64,000 bases of DNA from Streptomyces sp. NBC_01255 (GCF_036226445.1 NZ_CP108474.1:7998001-8062000); one strand, 5' to 3'. Shown: positions 40,692-49,953, counted from the first letter of the stretch. Numbers and translations are program-made. Notes: generated from the sequence alone by a model not told the origin.

Positions 40692-41518
40692 ACGCCCGTC
40701 GGACGGTACGCGGCCTTTCGCTGCACGCCGTGGTCTGGCTGATCGCCGCTTTCGTCGCCGTACCGCTGCTCTACGCGGTGATCTCCGGTTTCAAGAGCAC
40801 CGCGGAACTGACGACGAATCCGTTCGGGCTGCCGCAGCAGTGGAAGATCGCCAACTACATCGGAATTCTTGGCGACGGAATGTTCTGGCGGCAGATCGCC
40901 AACAGCGCGGGCATCGCGATCGGCACGACCGTCTGCACGGTGGTGGCCTCCGCGATGGCGGCGTTCGTGCTGGCCCGTTATGCCTTCCGGGGCAGGGAGT
41001 TGTTCTATACGCTTTTCACGATCGGGCTGATGTTCCCGTTCGCAGTGGCCGTTCTGCCGCTCTTCCTCATGCTGCGCACCTTCGGCCTGCTCGACAACCC
41101 GCTCGGGGTGATCCTGCCGCAGGCGGCTTTCGGGCTCCCCATGACGATCGTGATCCTGCGCGGTTTCTTCCGGACCATCCCGGCGGAGATCGAGGAGGCC
41201 GCCACCATGGACGGCTGCGGCAAGTTCCGCTTCTTCTGGAAGATCCTGCTGCCGATGGCGCGTCCGGCGCTCGGTACGGTCTCGGTGCTCGCGGTCGTCG
41301 CGAGCTGGAACAACTTCTTCCTTCCACTGCTGGTGTTCAGCGACCCGAAGTGGCAGACGATCCCGGTCGGCGTCCAGCAGTTCCAGGGCCAGTACTCGAC
41401 GGACTTCGCGCTCGTCCTCGCCTACATCGTGCTCGCCATGGTCCCCGCCCTCGCCTTCTACGCCGTCGCCGAGCGCCAGCTGATCGGCGGCCTCACCGCC
41501 GGCGCGACCAAGGGCTGA
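40688..41518 (+). CDS. bxlG: Xylobiose ABC permease BxlG
   Basis: This CUT1 MalG-type permease of 276 residues has EAA loop IEEAATMDGCGKFRFFWKIL and the C-terminal LIGGLTAGATKG. It is translationally coupled to bxlF. The GH30 gene follows 60 bases later in the same direction, across a short near-repeat of GGGCTGACCCGT...CCGCGCG (two copies near 41513 and 41537), so the xylan operon may extend into the next group of genes. Confidence 0.92.
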   Translation: MNARRTVRGLSLHAVVWLIAAFVAVPLLYAVISGFKSTAELTTNPFGLPQQWKIANYIGILGDGMFWRQIANSAGIAIGTTVCTVVASAMAAFVLARYAFRGRELFYTLFTIGLMFPFAVAVLPLFLMLRTFGLLDNPLGVILPQAAFGLPMTIVILRGFFRTIPAEIEEAATMDGCGKFRFFWKILLPMARPALGTVSVLAVVASWNNFFLPLLVFSDPKWQTIPVGVQQFQGQYSTDFALVLAYIVLAMVPALAFYAVAERQLIGGLTAGATKG

Positions 41519-41578
41519 CCCGTACCGCGCGGCCAGGGGCTGACCCGTCCGCGCGACCTCCACCCCCGAGGAGACTCC

Positions 41579-42979
41579 GTGAAACGCCTGACCGCTCTGA
41601 CAGCCGTCGTAGTGTTAGCGCTAACAACACAGGTCGCCGCCGCCGTCCCCGCGCCGTCGGCAGCCGGCCCCGCCCGCCCCGCCATCGACTTCCGGGCCGC
41701 ACTCCAGCCCATCGACGGATTCGGCTTCTCCATGGCCTTCCAGCGGGCCGACCTGCTGCACGGCGCGCGCGGCCTCAGCCCCGCCAAGCAGCGCGAGGTG
41801 CTCGACCTGCTGCTCAGCAAGGAGAAGGGCGCCGGCCTGTCGATCCTGCGCCTGGGCATCGGGTCGTCGACCGACCGGGTCTACGACCACATGCCGACGA
41901 TCCTGCCGACCGACCCGGGCGGCCCGGACGCCACACCGACGTACGTCTGGGACGGCTGGGACGGCGGCCAGGTCTGGCTCGCCAAGGAGGCCAAGGCGTA
42001 CGGCGTCGAGCGGTTCTTCGCCGACGCCTGGAGCGCGCCGGCCTTCATGAAGACCAACGGCAGCGAGAACGACGGCGGCGAGCTCCTGCCCGCATGGCGT
42101 CAGGCCTACGCGAACTACCTCGTCCAGTACGCGAAGTTCTACGAGCGCGAAGGCATCGACATCACCGACCTCGGGTTCACCAACGAACCCGACTGGACGG
42201 CGACCTACGCCTCGATGCGCTTCACGCCCCAGCAGGCCGTCGACTTCCTCAAGGTGCTCGGGCCGACCGTCCGCGCCTCCGGACTGAAGACCGGGGTGGT
42301 CTGCTGCGACGCCGCGGGCTGGGACCGCCAGGTCGCCTACACCGAGGCCATCGAGGCGGACCCGGAGGCAGACAAGGCCGTGCGGACCGTCACCGGCCAC
42401 CGCTACAGCGGCCCCACCACGGTCCCGCAGCCGACCGACAAGCACGTGTGGATGTCCGAGTGGTCGCCGGACGGCACCACCTGGAACGAGAACTGGGACG
42501 ACGGCAGCGGCTACGACGGCCTCACCGTCGTGGCCGACATCCAGAACACCCTGACCGTCGGCAACGCCAACGCCTACGTCTACTGGACCGGCGCGTCCCT
42601 CAACGCGACCCGCGGACTCATCCAGCTCGCCGACCCCGGTGACGACTACCGGGTGTCCAAGCGGTACTGGGCACTGGCCGCCTTCAGCCGGTTCATCCGC
42701 CCCGACGCCGTCCGCGTGCCGGTCACGAACGCCGACCCGGCCCTGAGTGTCACGGCCTTCCGCAACACCGACGGCAGCCGCGTGATCGAGATCCTCAACA
42801 CCGCGACCACCGAGAAGTCCGCCGAGTTCGCCCTCCGCGGTGGCCACGACCGGCACCCCGAGGGCTACGTCACCGACGAGACCCGCTCGATCACCCCGGC
42901 CGACGTCGCCTCCGCGCACGGTACGACCCTCACGGCCACGCTCGCCCCGCGCGCGCTGACCACGATCGTCCTCGACTGA
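41579..42979 (+). CDS. Secreted GH30 glycoside hydrolase (xylan-active type likely); TTA codon in signal peptide
   Basis: The 466-residue protein begins with signal peptide KRLTALTAVVVLALTTQVAAA from GTG 41579. The GH30 barrel has acid/base Glu203 in GFTNEPDW and nucleophile Glu294 in VWMSEWSPD; a beta-sandwich side domain ends the protein. The substrate is probably glucuronoxylan or another xylan judging from neighbours, though GH30 also includes galactanases and glucosylceramidases. Codon 13 is TTA (41615-41617), requiring bldA tRNA. It forms part of the palindrome TGTTAGCGCTAACA, which matches AraR-type operators. RBS GAGGAG is at 41568-41573. Confidence 0.88.
   Translation: MKRLTALTAVVVLALTTQVAAAVPAPSAAGPARPAIDFRAALQPIDGFGFSMAFQRADLLHGARGLSPAKQREVLDLLLSKEKGAGLSILRLGIGSSTDRVYDHMPTILPTDPGGPDATPTYVWDGWDGGQVWLAKEAKAYGVERFFADAWSAPAFMKTNGSENDGGELLPAWRQAYANYLVQYAKFYEREGIDITDLGFTNEPDWTATYASMRFTPQQAVDFLKVLGPTVRASGLKTGVVCCDAAGWDRQVAYTEAIEADPEADKAVRTVTGHRYSGPTTVPQPTDKHVWMSEWSPDGTTWNENWDDGSGYDGLTVVADIQNTLTVGNANAYVYWTGASLNATRGLIQLADPGDDYRVSKRYWALAAFSRFIRPDAVRVPVTNADPALSVTAFRNTDGSRVIEILNTATTEKSAEFALRGGHDRHPEGYVTDETRSITPADVASAHGTTLTATLAPRALTTIVLD
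41613..41626. promoter_or_regulatory. AraR-type operator 5, inside the GH30 signal-peptide coding sequence
   Basis: TGTTAGCGCTAACA is a perfect palindrome formed from the left half of the boxes at 15748 and 26029. It lies 34 bases downstream of the GTG start. A repressor bound there would act as a roadblock just after translation start. Confidence 0.7.
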
Positions 42980-43008
42980 AACGACGGACCCCCTCCGAGG
43001 AGTCATCC

Positions 43009-44055
43009 ATGTCCATGTCCATGTCCCGGCACCTCATCGCCCTGTCCGCCGCCGTCTGCCTCGCGGCCGGCCTCGCCGCCGCGCCCGCGAGTGCCGAGCC
43101 GCGTCCCAGGACGCTCGGCGAACTGGCCAGGAAGCACCACAAGTACTTCGGCTCGGCCACCGACAACCCCGAGTTCACCGACGCCGCCTATCTGAAGCTC
43201 CTCGGCAGCGAGTTCGGGCAGACCACCCCCGGCAACGCCATGAAGTGGTACGCCACCGAACCCGAGCCCGGCGTCTTCGACTTCACCGCCGGCGACGAGG
43301 TCGTGGCCTTCGCCAAGGCCCACCACCAGAAGGTCCGCGGCCACACCCTCGTCTGGCACAGCCAGCTCCCCGCCTGGCTCACCGAGCGCAGCTGGACCGC
43401 CGAAGAGCTGCGCCCCGTCCTCAAGAACCACATCCAGAAGGTGGCCCGGTACTACAAGGGCAAGGTCATCCACTGGGACGTCGTCAACGAGGCCTTCAAC
43501 GAGGACGGTAGCTACCGCGAGTCGGTCTTCTACAAGACGCTCGGCCCCGGCTACATCGCCGACGCCCTGCGCTGGGCCCACGAGGTCGACCCGCACGCCA
43601 AGCTGTACCTCAACGACTACAACGTCGACGGGATCGGCCCCAAGAGCGACGCCTACTACCACCTGATCAAGCAGCTGAAGGCCGACGGCGTCCCGGTGGA
43701 GGGCTTCGGCATCCAGGGGCACCTGGCGCTCCAGTACGGCTTCCCCGCCGACGTCAAGCAGAACATGCAGCGCTTCGCCGACCTCGGCGTCGAGGTCGCG
43801 GTCACCGAGCTCGACATCCGTATGAACCTCCCCGCGACCCCGGAAAAGCTCGCCACCCAGGCCACCTGGTACGCCGACTACGTCAAAGCCTGCCTGGAGG
43901 TCAGGAAGTGCGTCGGCGTCACCATCTGGGACTACACCGACAAGTACTCGTGGATCCCCTCCGTCTTCCCCGGTGAGGGCGCCGCGCTGCCCTACGACGA
44001 GAACCTGGCGCCCAAGCCCGCCTACCACGCGATCAGGAAGGTGCTGGGCGGATGA
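43009..44055 (+). CDS. Secreted single-domain GH10 xylanase
   Basis: The 348-residue protein has a signal peptide (to about residue 29) and a GH10 barrel with acid/base Glu161 in WDVVNEAF and nucleophile Glu267 in VTELDI. There is no binding module. It is less like the other two GH10 enzymes of the window (for example KVRGHTLVWHSQLPAW and CVGVTIWDYTDKYSW), suggesting a different lineage. Three tandem ATGTCC hexamers give starts at 43009, 43015 and 43021; GAGGAG at seven bases spacing favours 43009. The gap to GH30 is 29 bases and the stop overlaps the next ATG. Confidence 0.92.
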   Translation: MSMSMSRHLIALSAAVCLAAGLAAAPASAEPRPRTLGELARKHHKYFGSATDNPEFTDAAYLKLLGSEFGQTTPGNAMKWYATEPEPGVFDFTAGDEVVAFAKAHHQKVRGHTLVWHSQLPAWLTERSWTAEELRPVLKNHIQKVARYYKGKVIHWDVVNEAFNEDGSYRESVFYKTLGPGYIADALRWAHEVDPHAKLYLNDYNVDGIGPKSDAYYHLIKQLKADGVPVEGFGIQGHLALQYGFPADVKQNMQRFADLGVEVAVTELDIRMNLPATPEKLATQATWYADYVKACLEVRKCVGVTIWDYTDKYSWIPSVFPGEGAALPYDENLAPKPAYHAIRKVLGG

Positions 44056-45098
44056 TCAGGACGGCGATCGTCGGAGCGGGCGGGATCGCGGGCATCTGCC
44101 ACGTACCCGCCCTCCGGGCGCAGGCACATCGCGCCGAGATCGTGGCCGCCGTCGACGTGGACGCCGCACGCGCCGAGGCCTTCGCGGCCGAGCACGGCAT
44201 TCCCGCCGTCTACACCGACCTGCGCACGATGCTCGACGAGCAGTGGCCGGACCTCGTGCACCTGTGCACGCCGCCGTACCTGCACGCCGAACAGGCCGTG
44301 GTCTGCCTGGAGTCCGGGGCGTGGGTGTGGTGCGAGAAGCCGGTGGCCCTGTCGCTGGCCGAGCTCGACCGGATCCACGCGGCCGAGGGCACCGCCGCCG
44401 CGGGCGCCGTGTTCCAGCACAGGTACGGCTCGGGCGCCCGGTACCTGCGCGACCGGATCGCGGCCGGGACCCTGGGCCGTCCGCTGGTCGCGCAGTGCGT
44501 CACGGCGTGGTACCGCGACGACGCCTACTACGACGTGCCCTGGCGCGGCACCTGGCGGAGCGAGGGCGGCGGCCCGACGCTCGGCCACGGCATCCACCAG
44601 ATGGACCTGATGCTCGCGGTGCTCGGCCCATGGGCCGAGGTACGCGCGATGGCCGGCCGCCTCGCACGCGACGTGCAGACCGAGGACGTGTCCACGGCGC
44701 TGGTCCGGTTCGAGAACGGAGCCCTCGCGACGGTCGTCAACAGCGTCCTCTCGCCACGCGAGGAGAGCTACCTGCGGTTCGACCTCACCGGTGCCACGGT
44801 CGAGCTGCGGCACCTGTACGGCTACTCCAACGCGGACTGGACGTTCACCGCCAGGTCGCCCCACGCGAAGTGGGAGCCGCCGGACGACCTGCCCAGCTCG
44901 CACACCGCCCAGCTCGCGGAGTTCCTGGACGGCTACGAGGCCGGCATCCGGCCCGACCTCGGCCGCCCCACCATGGAACTGGTCACCGCCCTGTACAAGG
45001 CAGCGATCACCGGCCTGCCGGTCCGGCGCGGGGAGATCGACGGGACCGACCCGTTCCACGGATCGCTCGACGGGGGTCACCCGGAGGTGTTCCGATGA
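44052..45098 (+). CDS. Gfo/Idh/MocA-family sugar oxidoreductase
   Basis: The 348-residue cytoplasmic protein has an N-terminal Rossmann fold starting IRTAIVGAGGIAGICHVPAL, the EKP motif in WCEKPVALSLAEL (Lys for nicotinamide cofactor and substrate), and a C-terminal alpha/beta domain with GGGPTLGHGIHQMDLML holding the catalytic His. Family members oxidise or reduce sugars, inositols or 3-keto sugars. It is coupled by ATGA to the GH10 gene before and by ATGA to the DUF6807 gene after. Its substrate is therefore probably a xylan-derived sugar or decoration, but cannot be named from sequence. Confidence 0.88.
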   Translation: MIRTAIVGAGGIAGICHVPALRAQAHRAEIVAAVDVDAARAEAFAAEHGIPAVYTDLRTMLDEQWPDLVHLCTPPYLHAEQAVVCLESGAWVWCEKPVALSLAELDRIHAAEGTAAAGAVFQHRYGSGARYLRDRIAAGTLGRPLVAQCVTAWYRDDAYYDVPWRGTWRSEGGGPTLGHGIHQMDLMLAVLGPWAEVRAMAGRLARDVQTEDVSTALVRFENGALATVVNSVLSPREESYLRFDLTGATVELRHLYGYSNADWTFTARSPHAKWEPPDDLPSSHTAQLAEFLDGYEAGIRPDLGRPTMELVTALYKAAITGLPVRRGEIDGTDPFHGSLDGGHPEVFR

Positions 45099-45991
45099 CG
45101 TCCGAACCCCCCGAGCACGTCGGACTCCCGGAGCGTTTCGAGCTCCTGGAGCACGAGGACGCGCTGGCCGTCCGGGCACGCGGCACCGACCTCTTCCGGT
45201 ACGTGCACCGGCCGGTCATGAACCCCTTCGAGGCGCCGAAACCCTACCTTCATCCGGTGCGCACCCTCGCCGGCGACGTGGTCACCGCGTACCGCCCGCA
45301 CGACCACCGCTGGCACAAGGGCGTCCAGTTCACGGCGTCATGGGTGTCGGGCCAGAACTTCTGGGGCGGCGGCACCTACCTGCGCGGGCAGGGCTACGTC
45401 GACCTGCCGAACCTCGGCACGATGCGCAGCCTCTCCCTGGCCGCCGAAACGAGCCCCGGCCGCGCCGTCGTCACCGAACACCTCGCCTGGCACACGATGG
45501 CGGGGCAGCACTGGATCGACGAGCGCCGCACGCTGACCGCGCGCGACGTCGAGGCCGACTCCTGGACCCTGGAGATCACCACCGCGCTGACCAACGTCCT
45601 CGACATCGACCTGATGTTCGGCAGCCCCGGCACACAGGGCAGAGAACTCGCCGGATACTCGGGCCTCTTCTGGCGCGGCCCGCGCGACTTCACCGGCGGC
45701 GGGGTGATCGGCCCCGGCATGGGCGAGCAGGGCGACTGGCTGGCCTTCGTCGGTACGCACGACGAGGTCGACCGCTCCTCCACGCTGCTGTTCCTGGACG
45801 ATCCGGACGCCCCCTGCCACTGGTTCGTCCGCAGCGAGCCCTTCCCCGCCGTCAACCCGTCCCTGGCGTTCGACAAGGAACTGCCCCTGGCCCCGGGCGA
45901 CACCCTGTCGCGCCGCTACAGGATCGTCGTGGCCGACGGCGCGTGGACCCCCTCACGCCTGTCCCGCCACGTCGAGGAACACCCGTGGTGA
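45095..45991 (+). CDS. DUF6807 (PmoA-like) family protein
   Basis: The 298-residue cytoplasmic protein has family features FRYVHRPVMNPFEAPKPYLHPVRT, RPHDHRWHKGVQFTAS (His-rich, possibly metal or substrate binding), NFWGGGTYL and GYSGLFWRGPRDF. The fold is thought to be a galactose-mutarotase-like beta-sandwich in this family, and members often sit beside Gfo/Idh dehydrogenases in carbohydrate operons; the biochemical role is not established. Here it overlaps both neighbours (ATGA before, GTGA after), which means tight co-expression with xylanases. Confidence 0.8.
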   Translation: MTSEPPEHVGLPERFELLEHEDALAVRARGTDLFRYVHRPVMNPFEAPKPYLHPVRTLAGDVVTAYRPHDHRWHKGVQFTASWVSGQNFWGGGTYLRGQGYVDLPNLGTMRSLSLAAETSPGRAVVTEHLAWHTMAGQHWIDERRTLTARDVEADSWTLEITTALTNVLDIDLMFGSPGTQGRELAGYSGLFWRGPRDFTGGGVIGPGMGEQGDWLAFVGTHDEVDRSSTLLFLDDPDAPCHWFVRSEPFPAVNPSLAFDKELPLAPGDTLSRRYRIVVADGAWTPSRLSRHVEEHPW

Positions 45992-46734
45992 CCCCGCTTC
46001 CCGGCGGGGTGGGGATCTCCGGGCTGACTGTGTACGACTGGGAGGCCGCCGACGGGCTGTGCGGCGGTACCCCGCACATGCACCTCGTCTGCTCCGAGGC
46101 GTACGTCGTCATCGGCGGCGAGGGCAGCGTCCAGACCCTCACCGCCTCCGGTTTCGCCGACACCCCGCTGCGCCCCGGCGACGTCGTCTGGTTCACCCCC
46201 GGAACGATCCACCGCCTCGTCAATGCCGGCGGCCTGCGTCTCGTGGTCCTCATGCAGAACAGCGGCCTCCCCGAGGCGGGCGACGCCGTCTTCACCTTCC
46301 CCGCGCCCGTGCTTGCCGATCCCGACGCCTACCGGGCGGCGGCCGTCCTGACCGGCGACCACGCCGCGGCGGCGCGCCGCCGCCGTGACCTGGCACTGGA
46401 GGGATTCCTGACCCTGCGCCGCGAAGGAGGGCTGCGGGAGTTCCACGGCGCGGCGCACCGCCTGAAGAGCGAGCTGCTCGACGCCTGGTGGTTCCGCTGG
46501 CGTGACGGGCCGCTGGCGGCGACCCTCGCGACCGGCTGCCAACTGGCATCGCTGAAGGCGGGAGACCTCTCCCACCTCGATCACGGCGAGGTGTCGCGGC
46601 TGGAGAGCCCGGAGGACCCGGTCTTCGGCATGTGCGGCCGTCTCCGTCCCTATCCCGTCCCCGACCTCCCGACGCGGCCGCCGCGCGGTTCGTCGGAGTC
46701 ACCTCACCCCCACCCTCCGAAGGAGCTCTCCTGA
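45988..46734 (+). CDS. Cupin-domain protein
   Basis: The 248-residue cytoplasmic protein has an N-terminal cupin with [20 protein letters not shown] and [19 protein letters not shown], matching the two cupin motifs with metal-ligand His and Glu. A helical C-terminal half rich in Arg and Leu follows, and the last 25 residues are Pro/Ser-rich. GTG 45988 overlaps the previous stop; GTG 45985 is an equal alternative. The stop overlaps the GH62 start (TGATG). A sugar isomerase or a ligand-sensing role are both possible. It completes a Gfo/Idh-DUF6807-cupin trio embedded between xylanase and arabinofuranosidase genes. Confidence 0.8.
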   Translation: MTPLPGGVGISGLTVYDWEAADGLCGGTPHMHLVCSEAYVVIGGEGSVQTLTASGFADTPLRPGDVVWFTPGTIHRLVNAGGLRLVVLMQNSGLPEAGDAVFTFPAPVLADPDAYRAAAVLTGDHAAAARRRRDLALEGFLTLRREGGLREFHGAAHRLKSELLDAWWFRWRDGPLAATLATGCQLASLKAGDLSHLDHGEVSRLESPEDPVFGMCGRLRPYPVPDLPTRPPRGSSESPHPHPPKELS

Positions 46735-48209
46735 TGAGATTTCGCCGTCCACCCCTGGTCCTGAGTCTCGTCCTCGCGGTCCTGTCGTCGCTGCTGCTCG
46801 GGGCCTCTCTCCTCACCGCCCCGCCCGCCGCCGCCGCGGCCGTCGACACCAATGCCTGGTACGTGCTGGTCAACCGCAACAGCGGCAAGGCCCTGGACGT
46901 CTACAACCTGGCGACCGGTGACGGCGCCCGCATCACCCAGTGGACCAGGAACGACCAGAACCAGCAGCAGTGGCAGTTCGTCGCCTCAGGCGACGGCTAC
47001 TACCGCGTCAAGTCCCGCCACTCCGGCAAGGTCCTGGACATCCAGAACAGTTCCACGGCCAATGGCGCCGCGATCGTCCAGTGGGCCGACGTGAACGGCA
47101 CCAACCAGCAGTGGCGCCTGGCCGACAGCGCGGACGGCCACGTCAGGCTCGTCGCGCGCCACAGCGGCAAGGCCCTCGAAGTCCAGGGCGCCTCCACCGC
47201 CGACCTGGCGAACGTCGTCCAGTACGACGACTGGGGCGGCGCCAACCAGCAGTGGCAGTTCGTCAAGGTGGGCGGCGGCACCCCCGGCACCTGTGCCCTT
47301 CCCTCGACGTACCGCTGGTCGTCGACGGGCGCGCTGGCGCAGCCCAAGGCCGGATGGGCCTCGCTCAAGGACTTCACCGTCGCCCCCCACAACGGCAAGC
47401 ACCTCGTCTACGCGACGACCCACGGCACCACGGGGACGGGAGTGGGCTGGGGCTCGATGAACTTCACCCCGTTCGCCGACTGGTCGCAGATGGCCACGAC
47501 GGGCCAGAACAAGATGTCGAATTCCGTCGTCGCACCCACGCTCTTCTACTTCGCGCCGAAGAACATCTGGGTGCTCGCCTACCAGTGGGGCAGGACCGCC
47601 TTCTCCTACCGGACGTCGACCGACCCCACCAACCCGAACGGATGGTCGGCGGAGCAGGAGCTCTTCTCCGGAAGCATCGCCGGGTCGGGAACGGGCCCCA
47701 TCGACCAGACGCTCATCGGCGACGGGACGAACATGTACCTGTTCTTCGCCGGTGACAACGGCAAGATCTACCGGGCCGGCATGCCGATCGGGAACTTCCC
47801 GGGCAGCTTCGGCTCGTCGTACACGACGATCATGAGCGACACGGAGAAGAACCTCTTCGAGGCGCCCCAGGTCTACAAGGTCAAGGACCAGAACCAGTAC
47901 CTCATGATCGTCGAGGCCCGGGGCGCGAGCGAGCACCGCTACTTCCGCTCGTTCACGGCCACCAGCCTCAACGGCTCGTGGACGCCGCAGGCCGCGACCG
48001 AGAGCAACCCCTTCGCCGGCAAGGCCAACAGCGGCGCCACCTGGACCAACGACATCAGCCACGGCGAGCTGATCCGCGCCGGCGCCGACCAGACCTTCAC
48101 GATCGACCCCTGCAACCTGCAGTTCCTCTACCAGGGTCGTGATCCCAACTCCGGCGGCGACTACGGCCAGTGGGCCTACCGCCCGGGTCTGCTGACGCGA
48201 CAGCGCTGA
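46734..48209 (+). CDS. Secreted GH62 alpha-L-arabinofuranosidase with N-terminal CBM13
   Basis: The 491-residue protein has a signal peptide (1-35), a ricin-type CBM13 with three repeats (about 40-180: NQQQWQ, NQQWRL, NQQWQF), a Gly/Thr linker and GH62 (about 187-491). Catalytic features of GH62 are the base Asp in SLKDFTV, the pKa-modulating Asp in [12 protein letters not shown] and the acid Glu in [10 protein letters not shown]. It removes single arabinofuranose branches from arabinoxylan. It is the last gene of the GH30-to-GH62 operon. Its GH62 part shares long near-identical DNA with the fusion enzyme at 50233. Confidence 0.94.
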   Translation: MRFRRPPLVLSLVLAVLSSLLLGASLLTAPPAAAAAVDTNAWYVLVNRNSGKALDVYNLATGDGARITQWTRNDQNQQQWQFVASGDGYYRVKSRHSGKVLDIQNSSTANGAAIVQWADVNGTNQQWRLADSADGHVRLVARHSGKALEVQGASTADLANVVQYDDWGGANQQWQFVKVGGGTPGTCALPSTYRWSSTGALAQPKAGWASLKDFTVAPHNGKHLVYATTHGTTGTGVGWGSMNFTPFADWSQMATTGQNKMSNSVVAPTLFYFAPKNIWVLAYQWGRTAFSYRTSTDPTNPNGWSAEQELFSGSIAGSGTGPIDQTLIGDGTNMYLFFAGDNGKIYRAGMPIGNFPGSFGSSYTTIMSDTEKNLFEAPQVYKVKDQNQYLMIVEARGASEHRYFRSFTATSLNGSWTPQAATESNPFAGKANSGATWTNDISHGELIRAGADQTFTIDPCNLQFLYQGRDPNSGGDYGQWAYRPGLLTRQR

Positions 48210-48214
48210 CCACG

Positions 48215-48245
48215 TGGCGGGCCCGGTCGTCACCCGGGCCCGCCA
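48215..48245 (+). terminator. Terminator after GH62
   Basis: TGGCGGGCCCGG (48215-48226) pairs with CCGGGCCCGCCA (48234-48245) around a seven-base loop, starting six bases after the GH62 stop. It separates the operon from the sigma factor gene. Confidence 0.85.
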
Positions 48246-48402
48246 TGGTCCCGGGCCAGGGCCGGGTCCGGGACCAGCGTCACCTGTGCCGGCCGCCCAC
48301 CGGGCGACGCCGGCGGACCGACCCCGTCTCACGTCGTATTCTTTGCCGACGCAGAGGCCGGTCGCCGTCCGCCGGTGGACCGCTTCCCTGGAGAGGGTGG
48401 GA

Positions 48403-49953
48403 ATGGGGCTCATCGACGTGGACCACGCGGGGCTGGTCGTCGCGGCGCAGGCCGGTGACGACCTTGCGCGCGAGGAGCTGATCGCCGCGTACCTGCCGCT
48501 GGTCTACAACATCGTAGGGCGAGCGCTGAGCGGCCATGCCGACGTCGACGACGTCGTCCAGGAGACCCTGCTGCGTGTGGTGCGCGACCTGCCGGCCGTG
48601 CGCGCCCCGGAGAGCTTCCGGTCCTGGCTCGTGTCGATCACGCTCCGCCAGATCAACACCCACCTGCACCGGAAGCACGCCTTCGCCGAACGGACCGCGG
48701 TCATCGACGAGGCGTACCGGATACCGGACGCCGGCGCGGAGCCTGTGGACACGGCGATCCTGCGGCTGCATGTCTCGGACGAGCGCCGTCGCGTCGTCGA
48801 GGCCGGCCGATGGCTCGATCCGGATCATCGGGTGCTGCTGTCGCTCTGGTGGCAGGAATGCGCCGGTTCGCTGAGCCGTGACGACATCGCCGCCGCGACC
48901 GGGCTCACGGTCGCCCACGTCGGAGTGCGCCTGCAACGCATGCGTGAGCAGCTGGAACTGTGCAGGACGATCGTCGCCGCGCTGGAGGCCGACCCGCGCT
49001 GTCCCCGACTGGACGAGGCCGTCGTCGGCTGGGACGGCTTGCGCGCATCGGTGTGGCGCAAGCGCTTGGCGCGGCACACCCGTGAGTGCCCGGTCTGCAC
49101 GGCGCCGACGGCGGAACGGGTTCCGGCCGAGCTGCTCCCCCTCGGCCTCGCGACACTGGCCGTGCCGGCCGGACTGGTCTCCGCGCTCGCCGCCAAGGGC
49201 CTGCTGTCGAGTGCCGCCGCGATCGCCGCCGGGCCGGCCGCGGCACACCTCGCTGTCGGCACCGCGACGGGGGGAGGTGGCCTGCCCGTCGCGCTGACCG
49301 GCAAACTCGCGGCGATCACCGCTCACCCGCTGGTGAGCCTCGCCACCGGCGCGGTGCTCATCGCCGGAACCGCCACCTATGTGACCTGGCCCGAACCGGC
49401 GCCTCGGGTGCCCGCCGTCATCGCCGCCCCCACGGCCGGCACCGCCTCGCCGGTCCCGTCGCGCGCCACGACGTCGGACGAACCGTCCCCCGTGAGTCCG
49501 TCCGCCGCCGCAGCCACTGTCCCGCTCGGCGCGCGGTCGCTGGAGTCCGTGGACGAACCCGGCCTGTTCGTCACCTATGCCGGCGACCACGCGACGCTCG
49601 GTCGGGTCTCCGCGTCCAGCGGCGCGCAGACCCGCAACCGGGGCACCTTCACGGTCATCGCGGGGCTGGCCGACACACGGTGCGTCACCTTCCGCGCCGC
49701 GGACGGCCGGTATCTTCGCCACTACTACCTCCGGCTGCGGCTGAGCGCCGACGACGGCAGCAATCTGTTCCGTGAAGACGCGACCTTCTGTCCGCGCCCT
49801 GGGTCGGTCGCGGGGTCGGTGACCCTGCACGCGCACAACTATCCCGGCTCCGTCCTCCGCCACCGTGACGGAGGCATCTGGCTCGACGGCTCCGACGGAA
49901 CACGGACCTTCGCCGGGCAGGCATCCTTCATCGTGCGCCGGACCTGGTCCTGA
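48403..49953 (+). CDS. ECF sigma factor fused to ZAS-like motif, membrane segment and AbfB (CBM42) sugar-binding domain
   Basis: Domain order in the 516-residue protein: sigma-70 region 2 (about 24-90, with DVDDVVQETLLRVVRDL); region 4 (about 140-190, SRDDIAAATGLTVAHVGVRLQRM); His225-x3-Cys229-x2-Cys232, the signature of zinc anti-sigma domains; hydrophobic stretches (245-285 and 305-327) able to cross the membrane; a Pro/Ser/Thr linker (330-375); and a C-terminal AbfB-type domain (about 380-516) with GRYLRHYYLRLRL, EDATFCPRPG and YPGSVLRH. AbfB/CBM42 domains normally bind arabinofuranose branches. This resembles the ECF53-type architecture, in which a sigma factor is tethered by its own sensor extension. 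It sits between two GH62 enzymes, so its cue may be arabinoxylan (inference). GAGAGGG precedes ATG 48403. Confidence 0.85.
   Translation: MGLIDVDHAGLVVAAQAGDDLAREELIAAYLPLVYNIVGRALSGHADVDDVVQETLLRVVRDLPAVRAPESFRSWLVSITLRQINTHLHRKHAFAERTAVIDEAYRIPDAGAEPVDTAILRLHVSDERRRVVEAGRWLDPDHRVLLSLWWQECAGSLSRDDIAAATGLTVAHVGVRLQRMREQLELCRTIVAALEADPRCPRLDEAVVGWDGLRASVWRKRLARHTRECPVCTAPTAERVPAELLPLGLATLAVPAGLVSALAAKGLLSSAAAIAAGPAAAHLAVGTATGGGGLPVALTGKLAAITAHPLVSLATGAVLIAGTATYVTWPEPAPRVPAVIAAPTAGTASPVPSRATTSDEPSPVSPSAAAATVPLGARSLESVDEPGLFVTYAGDHATLGRVSASSGAQTRNRGTFTVIAGLADTRCVTFRAADGRYLRHYYLRLRLSADDGSNLFREDATFCPRPGSVAGSVTLHAHNYPGSVLRHRDGGIWLDGSDGTRTFAGQASFIVRRTWS

Noticed and set aside
41513..41556. Near-direct repeat around the bxlG stop (GGGCTGACCCGT...CCGCGCG twice)
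   Set aside because: Probably a simple local duplication in the short spacer; no link to a known element.
43009..43026. Three tandem ATGTCC hexamers at the start of GH10
   Set aside because: Could suggest slippage-based start choice, but only one ribosome binding site fits and the first ATG has proper spacing.
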